A stretch of 64,000 bases of DNA, taken from contig CADCGZ010000007.1 of the NCBI GenBank assembly GCA_902801025.1, positions 1 to 64,000 on the forward strand, read 5' to 3'. Below are positions 49,031-58,043 of this stretch, piece after piece (the first letter of the stretch is position 1; each line of letters starts with the position of its first letter). A model generated the notes under the pieces. It did not search any database. It was not told the DNA's origin and was given only the letters and a program-made list of their open reading frames with translations. Source of the stretch: an uncultured bacterium (GTDB taxonomy: Bacteria > Verrucomicrobiota > Kiritimatiellia > RFP12 > UBA1067). A program made the translations under genes and the position numbers.

Positions 49031-50070
49031 ACAATTCCCGCGGGGATGCGCATAGTCTTCCGGCATGCGCTTTTCAAGAGTTCCTTCACGGCCGCGCGCA
49101 TCTGGCGCTTCGCCGCGCCCATCGACGCCTTTATCGTGCAACCCGCCGCCTTGCGGTGCCCGCCGCCGCCGAACTTCGCCGCAAGCGCCGTTGCGTCCCA
49201 GTCGCCGCGCGTCCTTATCGAGCAGCGAGTCTCCTTCGTGCGGTCCGGGATCTGGTAGAAGAAAAGAGCGATCTCGTTCTTCGCGACAGAACGCGGAATC
49301 TCGATTATGTCCTCGGCGTCCGCCTTTGTCCCGCGCACCTCGCGGAAGTCGTCGCGCGTGAGCGAGACCTCTGCGACCTTCCTGTTCTTCCAGATGTGGA
49401 GCGAACGCCACGCTATGCGCTTGAGCTCGATTGCCTTGCGCGGGAATGTTCCGTATATGACGTCGTTTATGAAAGCGGTGCGGACGCCGTACTTGAGGAG
49501 ATCGCCAGCCGCACGCAAGGTGCGCTGGCTCGTCGAGTCGTACGCGAACCTGCCGGAATCCGTGATCATAGCGACCCAAAGCGCCTCTGCGGAAGCGCGG
49601 TCGAGCTTCCACTCCATCCACTTCGCAAAGCGCCAGACTATCTCGCCCGCGCTCGACGCCTCGGGATCTACGATCTGCACGTCGCCAAAAGAGCCGTCGT
49701 TCGTGACGTGATGGTCGATGCAGATGCACTTTAGGCCCTTCGCGACCGGCTCGACCTCCGGCGGCATGCGGCTAAACGAGCTGCAGTCCACGGCGATGAA
49801 AAGGTCGAACTGCCCGCCAATCCTGCGCCTGGCACTCTTGAGCTTGCGCACGGGAATCAAATCTGCCGCTCCTTCGAGGAAGCCGGGCTTCCCGAGCGCA
49901 TTGAGGTCGGCTGTCGCCCACGCATCCTTCCCTACGCCTTTCAAGAGCCGCGCGAGAGCGATCATCGAGCCGAGCGAATCCCCGTCGGGGCTCAGGTGCC
50001 CCGAAATTAGAATCCGCTTTGCGCCCTCAATAAGCTTCTTTGCGGCGTCATAGTTTTCCCGCTTCGCCAT
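49027..50070 (-). CDS. DHH-family phosphoesterase (NrnA-like nanoRNase/pAp phosphatase)
   Basis: 347 aa. SGHLSPDGDSLGS, AVDCSS, CIDHHVTND and the C-terminal DHHA1 motif GGGGHRKAAG identify the NrnA/RecJ-like DHH family. NrnA degrades short RNAs and 3'-phosphoadenosine-5'-phosphate. The ATG is 9 nt after a TATAAT, predicting a very short leader. Its stop overlaps the ELM1-like start. Confidence 0.9.
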   Translation of the reverse strand: MAKRENYDAAKKLIEGAKRILISGHLSPDGDSLGSMIALARLLKGVGKDAWATADLNALGKPGFLEGAADLIPVRKLKSARRRIGGQFDLFIAVDCSSFSRMPPEVEPVAKGLKCICIDHHVTNDGSFGDVQIVDPEASSAGEIVWRFAKWMEWKLDRASAEALWVAMITDSGRFAYDSTSQRTLRAAGDLLKYGVRTAFINDVIYGTFPRKAIELKRIAWRSLHIWKNRKVAEVSLTRDDFREVRGTKADAEDIIEIPRSVAKNEIALFFYQIPDRTKETRCSIRTRGDWDATALAAKFGGGGHRKAAGCTIKASMGAAKRQMRAAVKELLKSACRKTMRIPAGIV

Positions 50071-50079
50071 AGGTAAGTA

Positions 50080-50088
50080 ATTATACCA
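50080..50088 (-). promoter_or_regulatory. Extended -10 promoter of the DHH-ELM1 operon
   Basis: TGGTATAAT on the minus strand; the hexamer ends 9 nt before the ATG at 50070. Confidence 0.6.
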
Positions 50089-50149
50089 TAATTTTGGCCC
50101 TTGGGGCCCTTCGGCGAGAGACACTGCGGACGACAGCGGAACACTATGT

Positions 50150-51535
50150 CTACTTCACATCCGAGGAGGCGCTTTGAGACTTTGACTCGCCGCCCGTGGA
50201 ATCGAAATCGCCAATCTTGTAGGTCTGGTTCGGCTGCGGCGGAACGAGCCCATGTTGCGAACCCTGGACCCAAAGTATTGACTTCGGAGTCTTGATTGCG
50301 TTGAAAAGCGCGGCCTGCCCAGACGGCGGGCAGACGTAGTCGCCGAGACCTGCGCGCGGAATCTCAACCGGGCATTTGGCGCGGGCGATGTGCGAGATGG
50401 CGTCGAAATACTCGAGCCCCGGCGCATACTTGACGAACCAGTTGCCGTGGAGACGGCCGCCCGGTTCCGTCGCGGAGAAATTGCACCCCCAGGTGATAGA
50501 AGGACGCGCAAGCGACACATCGGGATCGAGCCCCGCGGCCCAAACAGTCTGGAGCCCGCCCTGGCTGCCACCTTCGGCGACAAGATCTTTGCCGTTCCAT
50601 TCAGGCAAGGACTTCACGTACTCAAGCGCGCGCAGGACGCGAAGCGCCATGAAGCGGAAATAGGCTGTCTCGGGCTTTGCGTTTTCATCGGGCGAGAAGG
50701 CATACGTGTAGCCCTCGGGGTGAATGCCCTTGCCAAACTCGTCATAGTACGACTGCTCGCGGCCAAGCTCATAGCCGTGGGCGTTGATCTCAAGGAATAT
50801 CTCGTTGCGCGCCTTGCAGGTCGCGGCCGCCCACTCGGGGCATCCCTGCTTGTAGAACCCGTAGCCCTGGAAACCGCAACGCGCCTTGCAACTCTTCGGC
50901 TCGGCCCCTTTGGGGATGAAAAGGTAGCCCGAGACAGGACGCGGCCCGTAGCAGTCGATGTAGAGCTCGTATATCGCTACGCCATGGGAGGTCTTTACTT
51001 CCTTGCGCGTCGCCTTGAGCGGAACGGCCGCGAGAAGTTGCTTCTGCTTGGCCCACCACTCGTCGAAGTCCTTCGGCTCGGGCGTAAACCTGCCGATCTT
51101 GTCGACGTCCACGCCAGCGCCGCCGTCGAAGAACACATCCTTCAGGAACCTCTGCCATTTAGGAGCGCCTGGGGCGGTCTTGTCGCGCACGACCTTCTTG
51201 CCGTTGGCGTCAACGACATACGCCTCAAGCCGCACGAAGCCAGGGATGCAGAGTTTCGTCGTTACCTTGCAGACTTCGCCAGACTTGAACGGTACCTTGC
51301 CTGACTCAACCTTGCCGTCGTCGCCGGTTCGCTTCCAGTCGACCATGTAGCCGGCGTTCTCAAGCTCGGCCGGGACCTCGGACGCGACGAGCGTGAATAC
51401 AATCTGCTCGCCAGACTTGTACCCCACTGGATTGTCCTTGTCGGTGCGCCCCTTGAGGAGCACTCCGTCCCAGGAGTTTGCGAAGACTACGGACGCGGCA
51501 AGCGCCGCGGACAGCATTACGGCAATTTTCTTCAT
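50150..51535 (-). CDS. Secreted acetyl xylan esterase (AXE1/CE7-like)
   Basis: 461 aa with a signal peptide (1-19). An N-terminal beta domain (20-145) precedes the alpha/beta-hydrolase: GYLFIPKGA, EGGSQGGLQ (Ser nucleophile), GLGDYVCPPSG (Asp) and VQGSQHG (His). CE7 enzymes deacetylate xylo-oligosaccharides and cephalosporin C. The C-terminal 25 residues are Ser/Thr-rich. The promoter is 7 nt upstream of the ATG, so the mRNA is predicted to be leaderless. Confidence 0.88.
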   Translation of the reverse strand: MKKIAVMLSAALAASVVFANSWDGVLLKGRTDKDNPVGYKSGEQIVFTLVASEVPAELENAGYMVDWKRTGDDGKVESGKVPFKSGEVCKVTTKLCIPGFVRLEAYVVDANGKKVVRDKTAPGAPKWQRFLKDVFFDGGAGVDVDKIGRFTPEPKDFDEWWAKQKQLLAAVPLKATRKEVKTSHGVAIYELYIDCYGPRPVSGYLFIPKGAEPKSCKARCGFQGYGFYKQGCPEWAAATCKARNEIFLEINAHGYELGREQSYYDEFGKGIHPEGYTYAFSPDENAKPETAYFRFMALRVLRALEYVKSLPEWNGKDLVAEGGSQGGLQTVWAAGLDPDVSLARPSITWGCNFSATEPGGRLHGNWFVKYAPGLEYFDAISHIARAKCPVEIPRAGLGDYVCPPSGQAALFNAIKTPKSILWVQGSQHGLVPPQPNQTYKIGDFDSTGGESKSQSASSDVK

Positions 51536-51542
51536 GGCTTTA

Positions 51543-51572
51543 ATTATACCACAACCCACAGCGATGCGGCAA
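51543..51572 (-). promoter_or_regulatory. Promoter of the AXE1 gene, leaderless
   Basis: TTGCCG (51567-51572), an 18-nt spacer and TATAAT (51543-51548) with the TGG extension; ends 7 nt before the ATG. Confidence 0.65.
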
Positions 51573-51604
51573 ATCCAATAATGCCCGACCCGGATCTGGA
51601 CATT

Positions 51605-52423
51605 TTACGGGTCGAAGACGAGAATGCCGAAGGCGCTTTCATTGGAGTAGGGGCGCTTGGGGTCGCCGATCCAGTAGAGGGCGTGATCGCGGCGGCCTCC
51701 TCCGTCATCGTCCTGCACGCTGATGTTGAAGCCAATGCGATCGGGCCGAGACATCTTGCCCATCGCGGCCCAAGGGATATAGAAGGTGTAAAGCGTGAGC
51801 TTGGATGAGTCGCCCTGGTTTCTCGCTCCAACTGTGAACGGCATTGCGCAACCCGACCACCAGACGTTAGTTGAATTGGCCATGCCCACCAATTCCGCCG
51901 TCCCCTTCTTGGAAAAATGCTTCCGGTCGACACGGAAGAACGTGTTCGGGTAGCCGGAGTAATCGCTGTTTGCGGCGCCATTGGCGACAAGGGCGAACTC
52001 TCCGCCATGCTTCAAATGGATACCGCCGTCCGCACGACTGTCTGGCAAGCGCGCAAGCTCGGCATCAATGAAGATCTCGACTGCATCGTCGTCCCATGCG
52101 GCGCACGAAACCGCGTTGGAGGGACAGGTGTCGGCGCGGCGAGCATCGTCGTCAAGGACGACCACCTTTACCGCAAGCCCGGCGGCATCGTAGGTGCAGC
52201 TGAACCAAAAGCTCAGGTCGTCGTCGCCGGCGGGCGGCTGCGTTTCCGCGTCTACGACTCCGTTCGTGACGGAAACGAACACGCCGTGCGGTCCGAACAT
52301 GTCGATGTTGGACGGTCCTTTTTGGGAATAGCGCGCGTGGACGACAGGTGCCTCCGCAGTGGAACCGGTCGCGCAACCTGCTGCGAGGAGAGGCAGCAAC
52401 AGCACGAAGCATTTCATTCTCAT
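51605..52423 (-). CDS. Lipoprotein with a CBM9-like carbohydrate-binding domain
   Basis: 272 aa. The signal MRMKCFVLLLPLLAAGC carries a lipobox with Cys17. The rest resembles family 9-like carbohydrate-binding modules: DDLSFWFSCTYDAAGLAVKVVVLDDD, AAWDDDAVEIFIDAE, and a YTFYIPWAAMGK segment. It would hold sugar polymers at the cell surface. The -10 ends 6 nt before the ATG, so the mRNA is predicted to be leaderless. It lies between the AXE1 gene and the amino-sugar operon but is transcribed separately. Confidence 0.75.
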   Translation of the reverse strand: MRMKCFVLLLPLLAAGCATGSTAEAPVVHARYSQKGPSNIDMFGPHGVFVSVTNGVVDAETQPPAGDDDLSFWFSCTYDAAGLAVKVVVLDDDARRADTCPSNAVSCAAWDDDAVEIFIDAELARLPDSRADGGIHLKHGGEFALVANGAANSDYSGYPNTFFRVDRKHFSKKGTAELVGMANSTNVWWSGCAMPFTVGARNQGDSSKLTLYTFYIPWAAMGKMSRPDRIGFNISVQDDDGGGRRDHALYWIGDPKRPYSNESAFGILVFDP

Positions 52424-52429
52424 GCAGAT

Positions 52430-52438
52430 ATTATATCA
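52430..52438 (-). promoter_or_regulatory. Extended -10 promoter, leaderless, for the CBM9-like gene
   Basis: TGATATAAT on the minus strand; the hexamer ends 6 nt before the ATG at 52423. Confidence 0.6.
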
Positions 52439-52495
52439 CAACTTCAACAACCGCATCACAGCGCCAGAGGAAGCGCCTTAGGCCCCCGCCATAAG

Positions 52496-53173
52496 TCAGA
52501 AGCTACCATTTATAATCGGAAAGACTGGCAAGAAGCCGCCGCGGGAGATAACGTTTACAATCCCTATCTGCAAGCCGGAATCCATCTTGCCCGCATAGTT
52601 CACTATGCCGATCTGACAGCCGCTGACGGAACCGGCGGCAACGTTGACGCCAGCAATGAGCAGCGCTCCGCACTGTACGCCGTGCACGTCAGAGGCGCAG
52701 TTCAGGAAGCCATACTGAAGACCCGACATGTTACCGCTCGACATGTTTATCCAGGCGTCCTGAAGCCCGAGAAATGAATCGGCATAGTTCAGGAGACCAT
52801 ACTGAACGCCAATCGAGCGACGAGCCGAGGAATCGTCGCCATTCGAGTTCCAGTTGACGAGCCCCACCTGAAGACCGACGAGCCGACGCGAGACGATGTT
52901 CGCGCCGCCTATCGAGAGCCCGTTGAAATCGCCGGTCGCGCGGCCGACGAGCCCGATGTCGAGCCCTGCGAAATCGTCGCACTGCCCGTAGAGAAGCGAA
53001 AGCCGGAAGCCGCCGACATCGCTTTGCGACGACGGCCACTGCACTGGGTCAAAGAGCGACAGCATCACGGGCGATCTTTCCTCGGCGTGGACGCATGGCG
53101 AAGCGACAACGGCGAGGCCAAGCGCGGCAAGCGGCAACAAAGAGGACAGCGTTTTGTTAATCATGGTTTTCAT
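52496..53173 (-). CDS. Secreted GLQxGxxN-repeat surface protein (LA_2272-like)
   Basis: 225 aa, starting at the ATG that overlaps the acetyltransferase stop (ATGA). A signal peptide (about 1-30) is followed by repeated motifs of the type GLQxGLxN (GLQVGLVNW, GVQYGLLNY, GLQYGFLNC, GCQIGIVNY, GLQIGIVNV), as in the LA_2272-like surface proteins of many bacteria. The repeats probably form beta strands on the cell surface. It is the last gene of the amino-sugar operon. Confidence 0.7.
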   Translation of the reverse strand: MKTMINKTLSSLLPLAALGLAVVASPCVHAEERSPVMLSLFDPVQWPSSQSDVGGFRLSLLYGQCDDFAGLDIGLVGRATGDFNGLSIGGANIVSRRLVGLQVGLVNWNSNGDDSSARRSIGVQYGLLNYADSFLGLQDAWINMSSGNMSGLQYGFLNCASDVHGVQCGALLIAGVNVAAGSVSGCQIGIVNYAGKMDSGLQIGIVNVISRGGFLPVFPIINGSF

Positions 53174-54291
53174 ACCTTTAGGAACACCCCCCTGCGGCCG
53201 AGATACCAGAGTATCGACCATGTGACAAGATAGGACGTAAGGCCTGTAAGCGCACCACCCCAGGCATCGACATAGCCGCAGAGCCCCGAGAAAAGCCACC
53301 TCTGAAGAACGCTCATGACACCCGTCATCATCAGCATGTAGGCGAGTATCGAGTTCTTGCCGACAGGATCGAACGCGACCGTCCAGCGCCGCAAGCCAAG
53401 GACATCGACGACAAACACGAAAAGCGCAAGCATGAAAAGTGAATAGGACGCCGCCGAAAGCACGAACGAGACAGTCCATAGCTTCTTTACGATCGGATCG
53501 CCAAGGACGAGGATCGAAACGCATGCGGCGATTCCGCTCGCCACGGCGAACGCCACGAGAATCACGCACTTGCGACCTGTGCACTGCGTGTCGTCACGCC
53601 TTAGAAGCGCCCCGGCGAACATGCCCATGAGAGCAAGTGCTATGCCTGTCGGAAGTGCGAAGAACGACTCCGGCTCATAGCCCCAGCCAGCGACCATATG
53701 CGAACCGTACACCACCTTGTCGAGCCACGAAACGATGTTGCCTTCCACCGAATACGACCACGCGACTTCCGGCGCCCCTGGCGCCATGCAGAAATGGAGA
53801 AGCGCATAGTAGCCGACGAGCAGGATCGCCGCCAAGGCGGCAAGGACGCTCTTGCGCCTGATGTGCAGCCATGCCGTTGCCGCGAACCCCCAGGAAAGCC
53901 CGATGTACTGGAGAACGCCCATAAGGCGGAAGTCCGGCTTGAACTTGAGCACCCCGCCGAACGAGAACCCCAGGAGGAACAGTATCGCCGTGCGGACCAC
54001 GATCTTCACCTGGATGCGCGAGACAGACCGTCCGCGGTCGAGCTGAGAGCCGAGGGAGAACGGCCACGAGACGCCGGAGAGGAAAAGGAAGAGCGGAAAG
54101 ATCGTGTCGTGCTGCGCGAGCCCAGTCCATTCGACGTGCTTCATCTGCACCGCAAGCCAGCCATCCTGGCAGCCAAGCGCCGCGCAGACTCCGGAAATGG
54201 CAGCAGCCCCTCCCGTGATGAAGAACATGTCAAAGCCCCTGAGGGCATCGAGCGACAGCAGCCGCCCTCCCGTCTTCTTTTCGCAGTTCAT
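53170..54291 (-). CDS. NagX/HGSNAT-like (DUF5009) membrane acetyltransferase
   Basis: 373 aa with about ten membrane helices. The start RLLSLDALRGFDMFFI is the DUF5009 signature, shared with human heparan-alpha-glucosaminide N-acetyltransferase and bacterial NagX, which moves acetyl groups onto glucosamine across the membrane. The ATG has a doubled AGGAGG upstream. It sits between the second Gfo/Idh gene and the surface protein gene in the operon. Confidence 0.82.
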   Translation of the reverse strand: MNCEKKTGGRLLSLDALRGFDMFFITGGAAAISGVCAALGCQDGWLAVQMKHVEWTGLAQHDTIFPLFLFLSGVSWPFSLGSQLDRGRSVSRIQVKIVVRTAILFLLGFSFGGVLKFKPDFRLMGVLQYIGLSWGFAATAWLHIRRKSVLAALAAILLVGYYALLHFCMAPGAPEVAWSYSVEGNIVSWLDKVVYGSHMVAGWGYEPESFFALPTGIALALMGMFAGALLRRDDTQCTGRKCVILVAFAVASGIAACVSILVLGDPIVKKLWTVSFVLSAASYSLFMLALFVFVVDVLGLRRWTVAFDPVGKNSILAYMLMMTGVMSVLQRWLFSGLCGYVDAWGGALTGLTSYLVTWSILWYLGRRGVFLKV

Positions 54292-54328
54292 TGTCCTCCT
54301 TTCCTCCTTTCCAGACCTTCGGCTTTGC

Positions 54329-55645
54329 CTACAGTTCCCAGCCCTTCTCGTACTCCCTGGACCAGAGAGCGGAAGCTGCCTTCGTGACCGGCGCCCCGGT
54401 CGCCGGATCGACATGCACGGTCTCGCCGAGGTCGGCGGCGATGTTGGCGACGAGCGGCATGAACGTCGACTTTACGCCGACTTCGGCAGGCGCGTTCGTC
54501 GCGGCGTTCTTCGCCCGGAGACAGTCCACGAAGTTCGCCATGTGATGGATGTCGAGGGCCCTGGTCGGATCCGTCAGGCTTCCGACGAGCATCGCGCTGT
54601 CCGATGCGAACTTGCGGACCTCCTTTGACTTTTCGTCGTAGATCGTCACGTTGTTCGCTGGGTCGAAGAAGGCCGACCCCCTTTCGCAGTAGATGACCGC
54701 GCCCGTGCCGACGCCCATGTATGGATTGCCTCCGTGGTGGCACGAGACTTCGAACGTCACGAACTTGCCGCCCGGGAACTTATAGGATATCCCGTAGACG
54801 TCTGGCCACTCGAAGTCGCCGCCGCGCGGGAAGACGGACGACGACAGCGCCTGCACGGACTCGGGCCATTCGACGTCAAGCGCCCAACGCGCGATGTCGG
54901 AAAAGTGCGGCATGTTGTTGCCGGTTTCGGCTGTGCCCCACCGGCGAAACCAGTGCCAGTTGTAGTGGACGACATTGTCGCGGAACGCCGTGCGCGGCGC
55001 GGGCCCCTGCCAAAGGTCCCAGTCCAGCCATTCGGGAACCGGCGCCTCCCGCCCGCTCCCGATGGACTCGCGTCTTGACATATACCAGCACTTCGCCCAC
55101 CTCGGCTCGCCGAGGGCGCCGCCGTGCAGCAGTGCGATCGCATCGCGGTAGGTCTTGGACGAACGACGCTGGCTGCCCACCTGAAGGACCATGCCCGTCT
55201 TGCGCTGCGTCTCGAGAATCACCTCGCCCTCGCGCGGGCAGAAAGCGCACGGCTTCTCGACGTACACGGCCTTACCCGCGCGCATCGCCATGACGGCGCC
55301 CCAGGCATGCCAGTGGTCGGGAGTCTCGAGGATGACGCCGTCGATGGACGGGTCTTCAAGCACCTTCCTGTAGTCGCGCTCCTTCTTCGGCGAGACGCCG
55401 GAAATCTCAAGCACCTGCGACGCCGCCCAGTCCATTGCGCGCGAGTCGACGTCGCATACGCAGGCGATGTCCACGCCGGGCACGCGGAGCGCCGCCTTCA
55501 TCACCCGCTGCCCGCGGCCAAGCTCGTGGCACCCCACGATGGCGAGCCGAACCCTGTTTGACGGGGCCTCTGCCCCGAACACCCTGCCCGAGGCCGCGAT
55601 GAACGCCGCCGAGCCATATCCAAGAAACTGCCTTCTGCTGTACAT
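54329..55645 (-). CDS. Tat-exported Gfo/Idh/MocA oxidoreductase
   Basis: 438 aa. MYSRRQFLGYGSAAF is a twin-arginine signal. LAIVGCHELGRGQR opens the NAD(P)-binding domain; ETPDHWHAWGAVMAMRAGKAVYVEKP carries the EKP motif. The substrate domain follows. Upstream is a strong GGGGGG ribosome site, 8 nt after the stop of the fused Gfo/Idh-DUF1080 gene. Together with that gene it is suited to oxidise a glycoside at C3, as known for such pairs. Confidence 0.85.
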   Translation of the reverse strand: MYSRRQFLGYGSAAFIAASGRVFGAEAPSNRVRLAIVGCHELGRGQRVMKAALRVPGVDIACVCDVDSRAMDWAASQVLEISGVSPKKERDYRKVLEDPSIDGVILETPDHWHAWGAVMAMRAGKAVYVEKPCAFCPREGEVILETQRKTGMVLQVGSQRRSSKTYRDAIALLHGGALGEPRWAKCWYMSRRESIGSGREAPVPEWLDWDLWQGPAPRTAFRDNVVHYNWHWFRRWGTAETGNNMPHFSDIARWALDVEWPESVQALSSSVFPRGGDFEWPDVYGISYKFPGGKFVTFEVSCHHGGNPYMGVGTGAVIYCERGSAFFDPANNVTIYDEKSKEVRKFASDSAMLVGSLTDPTRALDIHHMANFVDCLRAKNAATNAPAEVGVKSTFMPLVANIAADLGETVHVDPATGAPVTKAASALWSREYEKGWEL

Positions 55646-55653
55646 AGCCCCCC

Positions 55654-57294
55654 CTAACGTATTTCCTTTATTCTGATGTTGCGCCAAAAGATGTTGTGCC
55701 CGTGTCCGCACCAGTGGATGCGTCCGGACTTGTTGTGCAGTCCCGGCCGGCGTATTCCGTCGGCAGGCACGGTGCCGTCCGTCGAATACTGCGAAACGTC
55801 GGCGTCGACAAGCGTCGATCCGTTCAAGACGAACTTGACCCTCGGCCCGTCGGCCGTGACCTCGACGCTGTTCCACTCGCCGGGCTTTTTCAGGTAGCTG
55901 TCGCCGTTTACCTTGCGCGCCGGCGCGACCACTCCGTATATCGCGCCAGTGTAGTGCACGTCGGCAAGACGGTTGGAGCCGTTGTACAGATCGCCCCAGT
56001 CGTCGAGGAGCTGCAGTTCCATCCCCTCGCGAGAGCACCATCCGTTTGGAGGCGTGCGTATGCCGAGCCCGTTGTTCGCGTTCGGCGGAAGCTTGACGTC
56101 GAACCTGATCGTGAAATTTGTGTAGTCGCGCGTCGTCCACAGGTTCTTGGCTCCGGATTCCCCGATTCCGTCTGACTGCGTGCACGTCAAGTAGCCCTCG
56201 GGCGTGACGCAATACGTGTTGGTCGCGCCCTCCCAGCCCGCAAGGTCGCGGCCGTTGAACATCGGCACGAAGCCGTCCTCGCCGCGCGCCGCCGCCATGG
56301 CCTCGTCTATCGAGACGACGGCACCGCCGCGTTTCGCAGACATCTCGGCGGCCTCCATGAACGCCATAATCTCAAGCGTCTCGTCGTTTGGCACCGGCGG
56401 CTCGCCGGTCCTGAAGAACCTGATGATCTCCTCGAGAAGCGGCTCGTAGCCCTTGTAGTCGTCGAAGACCACAAGCGGGCTCTTCGGGTCCTTCGGCCTC
56501 TCGGGGAGGATATAGCCCGAATATATCCACTTGTTGCGCTGCAGGCGGAGCTGCCCTATCCTGCCGTCCTTCCACACGCCGCAGACGGAATCGCCGTCGT
56601 CGTTGCGCACGCAGCTCACCGTCTTCACGCCAGTGCCCATTACGGCGACAAGCGGCTCAAAGCCGTGGATCCCGTACCACGTGTAGAAGTTATGTGTCCC
56701 CTGCTCCTCGTCCGGCGAGGGGGCGATCAGCGAGGCGCCCCTGATCGGGCCGTATTTTCCAGCGCGCGCCGCCTTGGCGACGTCGGTGTACCTGAGCGCG
56801 GACGAAGAGAAGTACTTCGCGCCGCAGCTGCGGGCAAGATCGTATATCCTGACGGCGTCGGCGAGGTTGTGTGCGATCGGCTTGTCGATGAAGCAGCGCT
56901 TGCCAGCGGCGAAGACCTTCTCGGCCTGCCAGAAATGCTCGCGCCCGTCGTTCGTCTCGAGGCAGACGACGTCCACCGACTCGATGAGCTCGTCGATCGT
57001 AGGCACCACGGCCACGCCCATCTCCCGCACCTTTGCAATGTATTCCGGATAGCGATTGGTGGACGAGAATATGTCGCGCGACCCCCACTGGTAGGCGGAC
57101 GTCACGCGAAAGCCCTCCGTCCACGGCGGACGGTCCACGTTGATGACCTTCGTGAACGCGACGGCGTGGCTCGTGTCGAGTCCGATGATGCCGATGCGCG
57201 TCTCGGCGACCGCGCCGAAGACGGCAAGAAGCGCCGCGGCCGCCATGGCCACGACCTTGCCGTGCGTGCAACCTCCGGCTGGCGACTCCCTCAT
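55654..57294 (-). CDS. Fusion of a Gfo/Idh/MocA domain and a DUF1080 (3-keto-disaccharide hydrolase-like) domain
   Basis: 546 aa with an export signal (AMAAAALLAVFGAVAE). The first part (about 30-370) is a Gfo/Idh-like protein with IGIIGLDTSH and FIDKPIAHN. From about 385, FVPMFNGRDLAGWEG starts a DUF1080 domain with LQLLDDWGD, ending in a beta sandwich. DUF1080 proteins cleave or eliminate 3-keto-glycosides in known oxidative pathways. The fusion would place oxidation and cleavage in one exported protein. The start overlaps the nagB stop (ATGA). Confidence 0.85.
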   Translation of the reverse strand: MRESPAGGCTHGKVVAMAAAALLAVFGAVAETRIGIIGLDTSHAVAFTKVINVDRPPWTEGFRVTSAYQWGSRDIFSSTNRYPEYIAKVREMGVAVVPTIDELIESVDVVCLETNDGREHFWQAEKVFAAGKRCFIDKPIAHNLADAVRIYDLARSCGAKYFSSSALRYTDVAKAARAGKYGPIRGASLIAPSPDEEQGTHNFYTWYGIHGFEPLVAVMGTGVKTVSCVRNDDGDSVCGVWKDGRIGQLRLQRNKWIYSGYILPERPKDPKSPLVVFDDYKGYEPLLEEIIRFFRTGEPPVPNDETLEIMAFMEAAEMSAKRGGAVVSIDEAMAAARGEDGFVPMFNGRDLAGWEGATNTYCVTPEGYLTCTQSDGIGESGAKNLWTTRDYTNFTIRFDVKLPPNANNGLGIRTPPNGWCSREGMELQLLDDWGDLYNGSNRLADVHYTGAIYGVVAPARKVNGDSYLKKPGEWNSVEVTADGPRVKFVLNGSTLVDADVSQYSTDGTVPADGIRRPGLHNKSGRIHWCGHGHNIFWRNIRIKEIR

Positions 57295-58043
57295 TCGACC
57301 CCCTTCCCGAGCTTCGCCGCGGCCGGCGGATCGAGGAACATCGTGCAGTCGGGATGACGTCGCAGGACCGACGCAGGACACATGTTCGTGAGAGGCCCGT
57401 CCACCGCTCCAGCGACGGCGTCGGCCTTGCGCGAATCAGGAACCGTGCAGACGATGGCGCGCGCCGACATGATCTGCGGCACGGTCATCGAGAACGCCTG
57501 CCTCGGCACGTCGTCAAGCGATGCAAACCAGCCCTCGCCGACTTGCTGCATGCGGCACTTCTCGTCAAGGTCCACGACGGCATAGGCCGCCTTCGCGTCA
57601 AAGTCCGCTGGCGGATCGTTAAACGCGATGTGCCCGTTCTCGCCAATGCCGATGCATGCGACGTCGACAGGCGACTCCCTCACGAGCGCCTCAAGCCGAG
57701 CGAGCTCCGCGCCGACGTCTTCGGCCTCTCCGTTGACCTCTACGAACGCCTTCATCGGCTGCGGCGTCTTCGAGACGAGCCGCTCGCGCATGTAGCCGCG
57801 GAACGACGCCTTGTGCGTCACGGGAAGCCCCAGGTATTCGTCGAGGTGGAAGCCCGTCACCTTCGACCAGTCGATGCCAGGTTCCGCGACGAGCGCCGCG
57901 AGAAACTCGAACTGGCTCGCGCCCGTCGCGACAATTATGCGCGCCTCGCCGCGGGCGGCTATCGCCTCGCGTATCTTCCCGGCGGCGGCGTCAGCCGCAC
58001 GGCGGGCCATGTCAAGCTTGTCCCTGCCAACAACTATGTTCAT
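57291..58043 (-). CDS. nagB: Glucosamine-6-phosphate deaminase
   Basis: 250 aa. FHLDEYLGL, the GIGENGHIAFNDPP loop with the catalytic acid and His, and DGPLTNMCPAS are NagB signatures. It converts glucosamine-6-phosphate to fructose-6-phosphate and ammonia. It overlaps nagA at its start and the Gfo/Idh-DUF1080 fusion at its stop, both by 4 nt. Confidence 0.95.
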   Translation of the reverse strand: MNIVVGRDKLDMARRAADAAAGKIREAIAARGEARIIVATGASQFEFLAALVAEPGIDWSKVTGFHLDEYLGLPVTHKASFRGYMRERLVSKTPQPMKAFVEVNGEAEDVGAELARLEALVRESPVDVACIGIGENGHIAFNDPPADFDAKAAYAVVDLDEKCRMQQVGEGWFASLDDVPRQAFSMTVPQIMSARAIVCTVPDSRKADAVAGAVDGPLTNMCPASVLRRHPDCTMFLDPPAAAKLGKGVE

